64,000 nt of DNA from Heterodera schachtii. Taxonomy: Eukaryota > Nematoda > Chromadorea > Rhabditida > Heteroderidae. The notes beneath the pieces are model-generated. The model saw only the letters and a list, made by a program, of their open reading frames with translations, searched no databases and had not been told where the DNA came from. Positions 1-11,884 of the stretch are shown in pieces. The number at the start of each line of letters is the position of its first letter. Within the stretch, counting starts at the first letter, position 1. The stretch is taken from the NCBI GenBank assembly GCA_023374025.1, contig SIJG01000015.1, forward strand, positions 2,153,759 through 2,217,758, in the 5' to 3' direction. The position numbers and the translations under genes are program-made.

Positions 1-1129
1 AAATTTGCATTTAATCATTTTCATAATTTTTTTTGTTATAAGCAAAAATAGTTTATTAAAAATTTCACAAGCCAAAACAGTTGAAAATAGTTGCTAAAAA
101 GTCGCTCTAAATCGCAAAGAAAATGTGTTTTTTGCTCTTTTCTCAGCATATGCTATTCGCAAAAAAACAAATAAAATTAAAAACTCTTTCTTTTAAAAAA
201 GTAAAATTATATGAAAATATTGGATGAATATTTAATTTTTTTTGACAGAATTAAAAAAATATTATAAAAAATTCTTCTTGAACATTATCTAATAAGAAAT
301 AGAATTAAATAATTTAGGAATCTCTCAATTAACTTATTTCTGAAACCTTTATAAAACAAAAATCAATTATCACTTTGGTTTACATTAGCAAAAAAAAAGA
401 ACTGAATTAATAGAATTAAATTTTTATGAAATTAAAAAATGAATATAATTTCCTAAAAAAAATTAGAAATATTCAAAAAACTAATACATTTTAAAGAAAT
501 ACATTCATATGAAAAAAAAAATTAATTTAACATCAATATGTATTTTAATGGAATTTTAAAATTTATTATATTTCAATAAAAATAATTTATTAAAAAAAGA
601 CAATTAAATGAATTGCTAACCATTGAAAATAGACAAATTTATAAAGCAATGATTAAATTCAATTTTGCGATTGCATAATTGTATATAATAATATTTTAGT
701 TATTAAAAAATAGTTTTAAATGAAAATGATTTTTTATTAATAATTATTTTATTTAAGTTGTCTGGATAAAATTAAAATTATAAACGAAATTCAGCGTAAT
801 AATAAAGTTAAATTAAATAATTTACCTGAATAATTCTTCAAATAAACAAATTTAATCGAACATTTTTTATGTAATAAATGGAAGAAAAAAATAAAAATCA
901 CAGTTTGGCTTCTCTCCAATAGAACTGACAGTGTTATCAAGTCATGAATAAATCGCTTAATTTCAAAAAAATAAATTGGCCTACAAAATTGAAACGTTAA
1001 GCTTATCACAAAAATAAAAGCGGAAGCCATTTGATTTAAACATCATTCACGATAATAAAATTAAAAAAATAAAATTTATCTTCCAAAAATAATTAATGAA
1101 ATAAATTAAATTTTATTTGCTATATAAAA
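1..1129. other. A-rich sequence with no recognised gene
   Basis: Very AT-rich, A-biased on the + strand. The only item of note is a minus-strand reading frame from ATG at 1030 whose first 205 bases (826-1030) run into a GTAAAT donor-like site directly after CAG. It would give a hydrophobic leader starting MASAFIFVISLTFQF. No homology is recognised and base composition alone could produce it, so it is not called as a gene. Confidence 0.4.
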
Positions 1130-1958
1130 TAGGGATGTGCGAGAAGTGATTTTTACCGGGAACCGAGAAACGAGACCGAGAAATGACCCCGGGAAACGAT
1201 ACAAGAACCGAAACCTCAAAAACCCGAGAAATTCCGCTTTTTAGTGGTGTTCTTTTTCCTTAATTCTTTTGCGCAAGGATCCGGCGGTGCCGATAGGCGC
1301 CGCCGGGAAAATTTTTTGGCAATTTAAGTGTGATTTGTTAACAGATTTTGTCTAAAATGACTAATTTTTTGTTTTTAAGCCAGTTTTTTAGAAAATTCAC
1401 CGACGGGCCGACAGGCGCCAGCGGTAAAAAATTGGATTTTTTGTGAGATTTAATATGTAATAAATTTAAGACAAAAAGGCCAGTTTTTATTGAAAAATTT
1501 AAGTTGAATGATACTATATTGCTGATTTTATCAACAAAAAAAGATAGATTTTGACTTTGCTGAGATGGAATTGGCTAGACGGAGTTCACCCCTTACCGCA
1601 ATAGCCGCCGCATTAGAAAAAAACAGAATTTTTTGAATATTTTTCTTTGGATTTCACTGAAAAATGGCCAATTTTAGATTAGGTTTTTGAAATCTTAGGA
1701 GAATTTGTGGGCCGCCGGCGCCGATAGGCGCCGCCGGAAATTTTTTTTGGGATTTTTAAAGAGTTTTCTGAAGAAAATTTATTAAAAATTTAACCTTTAC
1801 CGGCGACCCAATCCACTAATGGGTCGGTCCTTAACAGTGTAAAAATTTCTCGGTTTCCGAGTCTAAAAACACGAGATCGGGAACCGAGACCGGGAAGCGA
1901 AAAACCCGAGAAATTTCCCGAGTCGGGAACCAAGAACCGAGACTCTCGCGCATCCCTA
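1130..1958. mobile_element. hAT-type non-autonomous element 1, 829 bp
   Basis: The element begins TAGGGATGTGCGAGA and ends with the inverted match TCTCGCGCATCCCTA. It is flanked by atataaaa (1122-1129) and atataaac (1959-1966), an 8-bp target duplication with one mismatch. TAGGG-type ends with an 8-bp duplication are typical of the hAT superfamily (Ac begins TAGGG). Inside each end the sequence consists of reiterated words related to CGGGAACCGAGAA, inverted between the ends. The core carries three copies of a GC-rich palindrome related to GGTGCCGATAGGCGCC, near 1273, 1399 and 1712, the first two about 126 bp apart. No transposase is encoded, so it must have been moved in trans. The same core recurs in the elements at 11885 and 39776. 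Confidence 0.85.
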
Positions 1959-3967
1959 ATATAAACCTTTAAAAAGATTTGTTAATATAATAAAATATTT
2001 TTAATCGTAACTATTACATTGAATTTTGTTTCTCTAAAATCAAATTAAAATATATTAATGAAACACAAAATTGTAATAAAATCATTTGGACTCAATAATT
2101 TCGTCCCTAACTTTTGGGTGCTAGTATTTTCATGCAATCAAATAAAATTATTTTTGCAATGCAAAAATTTAATTAAACGCAAAAATATTTAAATACACAT
2201 ATTCGTGATAGAATAGGCATGATAAACTTCATCACATTAAATAAAGTCTAAAATATTTGAATTTTTAATAAATAAATAATTATTATTGTGAATTTACTTT
2301 TAAAAATGTACTTGAAAACTGCATTGTGTCAATGAATGCAAAAATTAATATACATAATAGAGGCATTGAATTACCAACCAGAACAATAAAAATTTAAACA
2401 AAGGAAAATTTTCGAAGGAAAGCAATGCGTTTACTTTAAATTATTCTTTCCGTTTCCTCACTTTACTGCTCCAATCTCACCTTTACTTAATAAGAATTAT
2501 ACAAATTGAAAGAGTAAAAAAAGAAAAAAAATTATATAAATGATACAGATAAAAAAATATAATTTAAAATTTGAAAAATCAGAATATATTATAAATATTA
2601 AATTGATATTTATAAAGAATGAAATAAATAGAATATAAATATAATAAAATTTAAACAAACTAATATTTCAACAAAAACTATGTATTAAATATTGAAAAAT
2701 ATGAGAATTACACAAAATGAATTCTTGAATCAAAATCCATAAATTTTTATGGGATAATTTCTTCAACACATTTTACCTTTGGGCTTTTTAATAAGTATTA
2801 TTTAAGATTTTTATTTTGAATTTTATAACTACATACACATAAATGCAATTTTTTTTGGTATTTTTGAATGAATTTACTTTCCAAGACTCATCCATAGTAA
2901 AAAACCAATTATGTATATTTTGTAAGGGCTATTTGTTGTTTATATCATGGCCCATTTAGTGCTTAATTTACAAAAATTCACCCCTTTAATATATTCAGAC
3001 CTAACAATGAGTTTTACATATAAACAATAGGTAAGAAATTCTGAAAACGCCCGTTTCTCAAGAACCTCTCTTGGGCCCATTCTAAAAAATTGTTCAATAA
3101 AATTTTTTTTTTGCTTATGAAAACTTGTATGTAAAATGTGAGAAAAAGTGTTATATAGTAAAGTCAGGGCAAAGTATAAAACTAAAAATAAATAAATAAA
3201 TCATGGAAAAATCTTATAAATATAATTACCATAAATATTCCAATTATTGCATTAATTCATTAAAAACCAATTTATTTTTTAATATTTTTGAATTTTACTT
3301 TATTGTCAAAATAAATGATTATCATATAATCTTCAGTATGCTTGGCTGCAAATGAATTAAAAATATAAAAGATATTAATTAAAATGAAAAGCATTTTAAG
3401 ATAAAGAGGATAAAATTATAAAAGTAAAATATATTTTTAATAAAATTAAATTTTAATTGTTTCAACAGAATCATAAATTTGAGACCTAATGTAGAGAATT
3501 TTATTTAATCATTTTTTTTTAACAATTTATGCATATAAATAATCAAGAATGTATTTAAATTTATTTTCACTAATGACTAAATAAATTAGTGACAAAAACT
3601 AAAAATCATATACAAATTTTAATCAAAAAATTTTTTTAAATAATGATATGTAAAAAATTTTGTAATATATGTATATGAAAATTAATGCCGGCAATTGAAT
3701 TAAATATAATTTTATTTATTATTCTGTAAGGTTAAATCAAATAATAAAAAGAATTTATGAGAAAAAACTAAAAAAATGTTAATAAAATTATATCATTAGT
3801 ACAAAGTATTTCAAATTCACTTACAATTTATAAAAAAAAATAAACAATTAGTAACTTATAGAAAATACAAAATTAAAATTTAAAATAAATTATTTTAAAA
3901 TAAAACAATTTCACAATAAAGAAGAAAACCATTAATTTAATTTATAAAATATTCAACAATTTACTAG
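1959..3967. other. A-rich sequence, nothing recognised
   Basis: Low-complexity A-rich DNA. No conserved domain, RNA gene or repeat with defined ends is visible. Slightly less AT-rich patches near 2940-3080 do not give a convincing reading frame on either strand. Confidence 0.4.
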
Positions 3968-4031
3968 CAATCAACCAAATAGCCTATGACGCGGCAAAGA
4001 GTGGAATTTTGCTTAAAATCTTTATGTTGTC
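3968..4031 (+). CDS. Possible internal micro-exon, unknown protein
   Basis: A 64-base open stretch follows a good acceptor (ACAATTTACTAG) and ends at a donor-like GTAAAATC. Read in the frame between them it gives INQIAYDAAKSGILLKIF, which is less biased than random AT-rich translation. No family is recognised and no partner exon is joined. It lies on the + strand, the A-rich strand here, as do the other candidate exons of the first 29 kb. Chance remains a real alternative, so this is a low-confidence call made from splice signals and composition only. Confidence 0.3.
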
Positions 4032-5523
4032 GTAAAATCTTAAAGTTAAATTAAATAAATTTTACTAAAAAATGTATTTTAAAATATTAAAAAAAAATTC
4101 AATTTATTTTGATTTATATAAAAATAAATAAAATAAGTTTAAAAAAATTATATTTAAATTAAAGTTTTCAAATTATAAGGATAAAGAAAAGAATAAATTA
4201 CTATTTATTATTACTTGACAATAACTATATTTACTTTACGCTTATTGCTAAAAACCTAATAATTCAAATAATTTAAAACTAAAATTTAATATTAATAGTG
4301 AAAACACACAATTATTTGCATAAAAAATTGATACTTAAATTATTTTTGTATGATTTTAACGCTATATTAATTAATTGTAAATTTAAAGCAAATTTACCGT
4401 TTTAATAGATTTTGATAACATAAAATGTAAATTTATTATTTTTAATTAAGTAATTTCTTTTCATTTTAATTATTAATCTCGCATAAGGTGCACTGAATTT
4501 AACTTTAAATTCAACCACGAAAAATAATTCTATTTATAATGTATCTTTTAATAATTATGAAGAGCAATTTGTTTTAATTACTACACTGAATTAAATATAA
4601 ATTTGAATCAATTTTATTATAATAAAATAAACACAATATAATTTTTTAAATATTCTTTAATATTACTAATAGAGTATGTAGGAAAAGGAGAGAAAAAATT
4701 AAAAATATATTAAACATTTTAATAATCAACACTAAAGAAGAATGGATACAAAGAAACACATGTTTCTAAAAATATAAAAATAGTATGAATCTTTAATTGA
4801 TCGAAAAGTTTAAAAATGCCCAACTAAATTTTTTTTTGATCTTTATATTGGACAATTAAAAAATCCCAACTTTAAACAAAAAAAAATCATATTTCACTAA
4901 AAATTATAAAATTTCTTTTTTTTATATAAATTTAGTTAATTACGAATAAATGCAAGTTAACTTTAGGTTATTATAATGCCACCATTTCATTTTGATATAG
5001 AATATTCATATATTTAAAAAAAATCAATTGTCAAAATTGTTAAATTAATAAATATATTATAGTTTTCTACTAATTATTTAATTTACAATTTGTTCTTTGG
5101 ATTTTAAAATGCAAATAATATTCAAATAAAATGTTCTTATTATTGCATTCAACTTCTTATAAGCAAAAAATTATATTTGTTAAATTAATATTTTTAATTA
5201 AATTATAAGAATATAAATTTCAAAAAAATTTAAAATTGCATTCAGTTAATATAATTTTCCGATTAATTTTATTGAAATTTGTAAACTATTCAAATAAAAC
5301 TATAATCAAAAAAAAAATCATATTGCAATTGTTATTATTTTTTTGAATTAAATATTTAAAGACTTAAATGGAATTGTAATATTAAATTTTATAAAGAATT
5401 TTTAATTTATACAACTAATAAAATGAAATGTAGTTTTTTTTAATCTTCTTTTGTGATAAATAAAAAATTAAGCGTTTTAATTCAAATATGCTTTTTTAGT
5501 TTTTTAAAAATAATGGTAATAAG
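4032..5523. other. A-rich sequence, nothing recognised
   Basis: Continuous A/T-rich DNA with homopolymer runs. No gene, repeat boundary or RNA gene could be supported. Confidence 0.4.
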
Positions 5524-5880
5524 TAGGGCTTCTTTTTTTAGGCACAAAAAATCGCAAAATAGGCACCTAAAATAGGCAAAAAAATCGCAAAATAGGCATT
5601 AAATAGGCACAAAAACCCTCAAATAGGCACTAAAATAGGCAAAAAAAATTTTTTATTAACGCTTTTTAGGTATTAAAACAAGTAAAAATTAATTTAAAAA
5701 ATTATTTTGCTTATATTTCAATTGTTTTAACGATAAAAATAATTTTTATACCAAAATTTAATGAAAAAAAAATAATTAATTTTTGCGGAAGAATTTTTGT
5801 GAAATTTTTTTTTCAATTCTTAGGGGTATATTTTCTGAAATTTTTCAGGCGATTCTTAGGGGTATATTTTTCATTTTTAT
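5524..5880 (+). mobile_element. One-sided hAT-type element with AAATAGGCA words
   Basis: The left end is TAGGGCTTC, then about 110 bp of reiterated words (aaataggcac, aaaatcgc), then two copies of a module containing ATTCTTAGGGGTATA (5815-5875). The same module, inverted, occurs in the complete hAT element at 23899-24489 as CCCCTAAGAATCG. Left end and core therefore match that element while the terminal words differ. No right end or target duplication was found, so the copy is probably truncated or interrupted, and the right boundary given is only the end of the recognisable module. Confidence 0.55.
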
Positions 5881-6465
5881 TTTTTGAAATAGAGTAAATG
5901 TTTTTAATAAAAAATAATTATTGAAAATAAGAAATAAAAGTAGTTTTTTTTGCATTAATTATCAGGAATTATAGAAATAAAAAATGCCTTTATAAATATA
6001 GAAAATGCAACTGTCAAAATAATTGTTTTTGAAATGAATAAAAATAAAATAAACTATCATTACCAAAGACTGCAAAATAAGCAGTAAAAATCTTTAAAAT
6101 GATTTAAATGCCTTTTGGTCGCTTTTTATTGTGTGGTCCCGGGTGGGCTTTGCACTCCAATCCCGGCAATTTTTTTTAACCTAAAAAAGGCAAGCGCGTC
6201 CTTAAATTAATATAAAGCTTTTTTTATTTTATAATTTTTTTCTTCTTCTTTATTTTTTTTAATTCACCTTATGCGATTGTTGAATTAATTTTTTATAGAA
6301 TTTAATTATCCATTAATTTATTATTACTTTTTTCGAAGAATTAAATAGAAAATAATAATTATTATTTTAATTATTAAACTTTCCTTTTTTATAATTTCTT
6401 TTTATATGCAATTCAAATTAGTTAAATTGTGGTCTTAATTCACTCTCCAAATAATTTATTTCCCA
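5881..6465. other. Sequence upstream of the LINE, possible 5' untranslated part
   Basis: Mostly AT-rich. A short GC-rich patch at 6130-6172 (around GGTCCCGGGTGGGC and CAATCCCGGC) resembles the promoter boxes of tRNA-derived repeats but does not fold as a tRNA. It may belong to the 5' part of the LINE that follows; no target duplication could be found to prove this. Confidence 0.3.
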
Positions 6466-7337
6466 ATGACTAAAAAACGCCGGCAAAATTCCCCAAATTT
6501 AAATGAGGGTGAGGACATTCTCGCCCGTCTCGACCGACTTGAAAAGTTGCTAGAAGGGTCAGCGAACCCCACACTAGTTCCAGTCATCGAACGACTAGAA
6601 AAGTTAGAAAAGCTTGTGGAACGGTTAATCGCGGGCGAGAATCGGTATAGGAATCGATTTACTGACCGTCAGCACATCTCCCACACTTCGACCCCCACAA
6701 ACAACAACGGCAATGTTCAATGGGGTCAACCGCCGCCTTTTGCTGGCACGGGCGCCGTTTTGCAGATGATTACTGAGGCAATCATCAACTCCGAACAACT
6801 AAAAGAAAAGTCCACTCGTGCTGTCATCGAAAAATTGCCGGAGGCGATGGACGAGCGGGCATTGGTGGAACAAATTGCAGAATAATGCGGCATCAAAGAC
6901 AAACTTTCGCCGGACATTCACCGCCACCCAAGGACACCACATGAAAACGGGACAAAAAGGGACCGAATTTTGAAGGTGCCATTATTGGATAAATTTTCAC
7001 GTGACAAATTCTTTTATAATTTTCGTAATGCTTTGAAAAAATTTCCTAATTTGCCACAATTCATCAAAGTTCGCAAGGATATGACCCAAAGCGAACTCAA
7101 AATTTTGTACTCCTTGCGGCAACAAGCCTATCAGGCCAATATTGCCGTAGGTGAGTACAAATATTTTGTGGTAGACTTGGAGACCAAATTTCTGAAAAAA
7201 CCCCCGCCCGCTCAGAACTCGCTAGGGATACGCGGGCAAACCAAACAAAAAAATTGTTGGAAATATGAAAAAGAAAAATTCTTGGATTTCTTGCCTATTA
7301 ATAAACGCCCGATCGATAACAAATAAAATAGCTGACT
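6466..7337 (+). pseudogene. Decayed LINE retrotransposon: ORF1 and the start of the endonuclease
   Basis: ORF1 starts at 6466 (MTKKRRQNSPN) and is a nucleic-acid-binding chaperone-type protein of LINEs. Residues about 15-65 form a leucine-rich coiled coil (LARLDRLEKLLEG, VIERLEKLEKLVERL). An in-frame TAA at 6883-6885 interrupts it after QIAE, but the same frame continues as CGIKDKLSPDIHRHPR and RILKVPLLDKFSRDKFF, then RKDMTQSELKILYSLRQQAY, the conserved C-terminal part of nematode LINE ORF1. From about 7265, one frame over, LLINARSITNKIADLQ matches the N-terminus of the LINE apurinic-type endonuclease. The match stops at about 7337, where an inverted repeat begins, so the rest of the endonuclease and all of the reverse transcriptase are absent. 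The stop, the frame change and the truncation make it non-functional. The subfamily (CR1- or Jockey-like) is not decided. Confidence 0.85.
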
Positions 7338-7527
7338 TACAAAGGAAGGTCCCCAGGTGTCCGTGGGATTTCCGAATGAAATTTGGTGGGTGGATAGAGC
7401 ACCCATGGATTCTTAAGAAAAGTGATTTTATTTTTTGCGGAATGAGCCCGAGTGCCGAGTTATGACGTGCCAAAGTTTTTGGGTTTTTCTAATTAAAGAA
7501 AAGAAATAATTATTTCAATACACTACA

Positions 7528-7601
7528 AGCATCTATTGGTGTAGAGGTAGTGCGTCAGTCAAAATTTTTTTGGGTCTCAGGTTCGAATCCTCTACATGCT
7601 A
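7528..7601 (+). ncRNA. tRNA-like polymerase III module, left arm
   Basis: An A-box-like TGGTGTAGAGG at 7537 is followed 43 bases later by a perfect B-box GGTTCGAATCC at 7580. AGCATCT at the 5' side pairs at 6 of 7 positions with ACATGCT at the 3' side. The T stem does not pair well and no good anticodon arm is seen. This is best read as a tRNA-derived SINE-type promoter or a decayed tRNA, not a working tRNA. Confidence 0.55.
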
Positions 7602-7889
7602 ATAGATTTTTGTAATTTTTATTTTTGCTTTTTTGGTGCAAACTAATATTTTTTATTATAAAATCTTTATTTTAATTTATTTCATTAAAATCCAAAAAAT
7701 TATTAAAAATAAAGACGCAATAATTTAATTGAAAAGATACATACCTTTCTGTTAAATATATAATTTTATCTAATATTTTTATTGAATATCTTATGTGTTA
7801 AAATGGTAAAAAAAATTGCTCATAAAAAAAATATGTTTGATAATTTACTTTTGCATATAAAGGCAAAAATAAAATTAAAAAATGAGTTT

Positions 7890-7972
7890 GCATGTAAGGG
7901 ATCCGAACCTGTGGGCTTAAAAAATTTTGACTAACGCACTACCTCTACACCAAATGATGCTTGTAGTGTAGT
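7890..7972 (-). ncRNA. tRNA-like polymerase III module, right arm
   Basis: Read on the minus strand, the same A-box TGGTGTAGAGG starts at 7952 and a B-box GGTTCGGATCC starts at 7909, with the same 43-base spacing as the left-arm copy. It is the mirror copy, facing the first. Confidence 0.55.
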
Positions 7973-8309
7973 GAAATAATTACTTCTTTTCTTTAATTAA
8001 TAAAAACCAAAAAGTTTGGCACGTCATAACTCGGCACTCGGGCTCATTCCGAAAAAATAAAATCACTTTTCTTAAGAACCTATGGGTGCTCTATCCACTC
8101 ACCAAATTTCATTCGGAAATCCCACGGACACCTGGGGACCTTCCTTTGTCAGCACACCCTTTAGGATTGCCCCATCCAATTGACCCTTTCTTCCCCATCC
8201 ATTCCACAGTCCTTCATTTTTCTACTATTTAGCATCTCTTATCAATTTTTCTTAAATTATACAAAATTTGATTTATTATAAATAAATTTTATTTAAATTG
8301 TTAAAATAA

Positions 8310-8530
8310 TATTACCTAAACTAGGCCCCGTATCCAGGGGGGATGGGCGGGGGTTAGCCGACTTTTGCGCCGCGGACATTTGCGCCGCGCCATTTGCGCC
8401 GTGACACTTGCGCCGCTCAGCAAAAAAGACTCTTGCGCCGAGCCATTTGCGCGCGACACTTGCGCCGCCTCACAAAAACGACATTTGCGCCGCGACATTT
8501 GCGCCGTACAGCGAAAAAAGACACTTGCGC
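8310..8530 (+). repeat. GC-rich minisatellite of GACATTTGCGCCGC words
   Basis: About ten irregular copies of a 13-15 bp word (GACATTTGCGCCGC and variants), some separated by CAGCAAAAAAG. It stands out sharply from the AT-rich surroundings. The reverse complement of the same word forms the arrays at 9060 and 10189, so this array and the next look like the two ends of one element. The sequence just outside, CAGGGGGGATGGGCG at 8335, is hAT-end-like, but no matching right end was found. Short reading frames here are artefacts of the repeat. Confidence 0.8.
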
Positions 8531-9009
8531 TCTAATTAAAATAAATTTATGTGGTTGAAATCGATTGATATTCATTAAAATTCCTTCTTCGAAGCCTTTC
8601 ATGTCAGTTTCATATTGAAGTGCACGTAATGATTGATCAAATCTTGATCATTTTGGTTTTCATTGGGACCATATGCGATAACAAGCCTTTGTATTGCCTG
8701 GTCTTTAAGCGGCGGCTTTTAGGGCGAAACAAAAAAATCAAAATAGATACTTAAATAAGGGCACAAAAATATGCGAAATAAGGCGAAAAAATTGTAAAAT
8801 AGGGGCGAAAATTTGAAAATCAGTGCTTTTTTCAATGAAAATAAATTAAAATCGATGTAAATATCTTATTGAGTAAATTAATTACAAAAGAATTGAATTT
8901 CATCTTTTTCTTGAAGAAAAAAATAATTGGGTTTCTTACAAAAAATTTTTTTTCGGTTTTTTGTTATTTGGTATTCTTATTCATTTTTATATCTTTGGTG
9001 AACCTATTC
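8531..9009. other. Spacer between inverted GC-rich arrays, with a short word repeat
   Basis: AT-rich. At 8699-8830 there are reiterated words (aaataaggcg, aaaataggggcg) resembling the AAATAGGCA words at 5524. This may be the core of the element whose ends are the GGCGCAAATGTC arrays, or a second nested element. Confidence 0.4.
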
Positions 9010-9059
9010 AGTGTTAAGATTTTAATGGTTAAAAAATTGAATGTCCTAATATTTTTAAC

Positions 9060-9172
9060 AGCGCGGCGCAAAAGTCCATTTTTGCTGGGCGGCGCAAATG
9101 TCGCGGCGCAAATGGTGCGGCGCAAATATCCGCGGCGCAACTGTCTGCGGCGCAAATTGCGCGGCGCAATTT
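9060..9172 (-). repeat. GCGGCGCAAATGTC array, unit 1
   Basis: About eight copies of GCGGCGCAAATGTC-type words, the reverse complement of the array at 8310-8530. Together they form inverted terminal word arrays around the 8531-9059 spacer. Confidence 0.8.
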
Positions 9173-10188
9173 TAAAAGATTTTGCAAATTTTCTTATCAT
9201 TTTTATTAAACTTCCAAAAAAAAATTCCCAATGGCCCTATTGGCACCTCCGGACCCCACTCAATCAATATTTTATGAAAGACCCAAAATAGCAAAAACAA
9301 AATATAATATATGCAAAAATGATGTAAATTCTGGTAGATAGCTTGCCTAATTTAGCATAAAAAGTAACCCATTGAATATAAAAATAATGCAATAGGCTTA
9401 ATTTTGGCTCCATATGTAAATCAAATAAAAGAACAAAAATTTTTATATTAAATAAAGGCGCATTTTAATTATATAAACAAAGATTTAACTTAAAAGGAAT
9501 GAAATCAATAAATAAATAAAATAAATTGATTCCATAAAAGATTAAATCTCATAAAACTATTTTCTTTAAAAAGAGCATAACAATTCAAATTTTTCGGTGT
9601 ACCACCAAAAAAAATCATTTTGACATTATTAACATTGAGAAGAGAATAAGTATAGGCGATTGATTATACATAGAAAATCAGTTTTATAAATAAATAAATA
9701 GTTTAAATAATATATTTTTAATTCAAATATTTCACTACAAAAATACCCATATTTTTATCTAAACGAAGTGAAACAACGAATCCATCGTGAGAAAAATGCA
9801 CCTCTAATAAATCCGAACAAAAGTATAAGGCAGAAAACTCAATGATATTTCTTAAGCTAATTAAGAATAGAGAAAAAATAAAATTATAAAGCCTAAAAAG
9901 AAGAAAAAGGGCCAGAAACACCAACCTAAATAAAAATTCTCAAATTCAAAAGTCAAATGAGTTTTAAAATCAAAGGTATTAAAATATTCTAAACACAAAT
10001 CTAGTGTTAAATTAATGAAAATATAATTACAAAAAAATTATAAAAGTTGTTATGGGAAGGGTTTTCAGCTATAAAAATTGAGTAATAATTTAATTCATAT
10101 AGATTATTTACAAATAAATAATCAATTTTGAAAATGACAGTGTTAAGATTTTAATGGTTAAAAAATTGAATGTCCTAATATTTTTAAC

Positions 10189-10301
10189 AGCGCGGCGCAA
10201 AAGTCCATTTTTGCTGGGCGGCGCAAATGTCGCGGCGCAAATGGTGCGGCGCAAATATCCGCGGCGCAACTGTCTGCGGCGCAAATTGCGCGGCGCAATT
10301 T
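10189..10301 (-). repeat. GCGGCGCAAATGTC array, unit 2
   Basis: Same array as at 9060-9172, carried 1,129 bp further by the tandem duplication; no substitution was noticed between the two. Confidence 0.8.
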
Positions 10302-11267
10302 TAAAAGATTTTGCAAATTTTCTTATCATTTTTATTAAACTTCCAAAAAAAAATTCCCAATGGCCCTATTGGCACCTCCGGACCCCACTCAATCAATATT
10401 TTATGAAAGACCCAAAATAGCAAAAACAAAATATAATATATGCAAAAATGATGTAAATTCTGGTAGATAGCTTGCCTAATTTAGCATAAAAAGTAACCCA
10501 TTGAATATAAAAATAATGCAATAGGCTTAATTTTGGCTCCATATGTAAATCAAATAAAAGAACAAAAAATTTTTATATTAAATAAAGGCGCATTTTAATT
10601 ATATAAACAAAGATTTAACTTAAAAGGAATGAAATCAATAAATAAATAAAATAAATTGATTCCATAAAAGATTAAATCTCATAAAACTATTTTCTTTAAA
10701 AAGAGCATAACAATTCAAATTTTTCGGTGTACCACCAAAAAAATCATTTTGACATTATTAACATTGAGAAGAGAATAAGTATAGGCGATTGATTATACAT
10801 AGAAAATCAGTTTTATAAATAAATAAATAGTTTAAATAATATATTTTTAATTCAAATATTTCACTACAAAAATACCCATATTTTTATCTAAACGAAGTGA
10901 AACAACGAATCCATCGTGAGAAAAATGCACCTCTAATAAATCCGAACAAAAGTATAAGGCAGAAAACTCAATGATATTTCTTAAGCTAATTAAGAATAGA
11001 GAAAAAATAAAATTATAAAGCCTAAAAAGAAGAAAAAGGGCCAGAAACACCAACCTAAATAAAAATTCTCAAATTCAAAAGTCAAATGAGTTTTAAAATC
11101 AAAGGTATTAAAATATTCTAAACACAAATCTAGTGTTAAATTAATGAAAATATAATTACAAAAAAATTATAAAAGTTGTTATGGGAAGGGTTTTCAGCTA
11201 TAAAAATTGAGTAATAATTTAATTCATATAGATTATTTACAAATAAATAATCAATTTTGAAAATGAT

Positions 11268-11884
11268 TTATATTAAATTTATAGATCGCTAGAAAAAAGC
11301 ATTCTCGTTTATTTCAAAAAATGCAACCTAAAATAAACAACCAATAAATATTTAAGAGCAAATAAATATTGTGAAAATAAAAATTTCAAAAAAATGGAAA
11401 TGAAGAATCAATTAAATAATTTAATAGTACGAAAAAGTTTATTAAGCACTTTATCGAATTCCTGAACTTCAGCAATAGCGCAGGAAATGGCTCAAAATTG
11501 GGAATAAATATTTAATAAACTTATTATTTTTAAAAACAACTAAATAAATAAACTAATTCTATAACCCAATAATTTAATTTAGAAAATTTTAACTATTTGC
11601 TAAATTTTGAAATTTAATAATCGAGCCCAGGGGAAAGTTTTCATTTTTCTTTTAAAAAGCGAAACAATCTTCATTTCATAAAATTATAGTAGCATTTATA
11701 GCATTAACAATAAAATTCATAAATAATTTTGTTTATAATTTCGGTCATAAATAATAAATTATATTTATTTTTTAGTACAATAATTAATTGATTATTTCGA
11801 ATTGAATTATAAGAGATTCAAAAACTAAGGTTTTAACCTTTGCTGTTTGTGAATTATTAATTAATTAATTATATGAAGTAAAAC
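11268..11884. other. A-rich sequence, no recognised gene
   Basis: AT-rich DNA. A short + strand stretch after CTTCAG at 11473 reads IAQEMAQNWE then stops at 11507. It is too short to call. Confidence 0.35.

Larger units (their letters stand above)
7338..8150. repeat. Inverted repeat element, arms of about 290 bp
   Basis: The left arm begins ACAAAGGAAGGTCCCCAGGT at about 7338 and its reverse complement ends at about 8150. Matching landmarks along both arms include the blocks GAGCCCGAGTGCCGAGTTA and GGTGCTCTATCCAC. The arms have diverged by scattered substitutions; the spacer (about 7640-7860) is AT-rich. Each arm contains a tRNA-like A-box/B-box pair in convergent orientation. No clear target duplication is seen. 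The element starts exactly where the LINE endonuclease match ends, so it either truncated the LINE or marks a rearrangement point. Confidence 0.85.
9010..11267. repeat. Tandem direct duplication, two units of about 1,129 bp
   Basis: Unit 1 is about 9010-10138 and unit 2 about 10139-11267. Both begin CAGTGTTAAGATTTTAATGG and end TCAATTTTGAAAATGA. Side by side they differ only by single-base length changes in A runs (near 9439/10567 and 9608/10737). Each unit holds one GCGGCGCAAAT array followed by about 1 kb of AT-rich DNA. The near identity means either a very recent duplication or an assembly artefact. The matching 68-codon minus frames at 9718 and 10847 show no coding features and are not called. 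Confidence 0.9.

Noticed and set aside
9718..11053. Two identical 68-codon minus frames
   Set aside because: They are two copies from the tandem duplication; composition is hydrophobic and typical of A/T-rich DNA.
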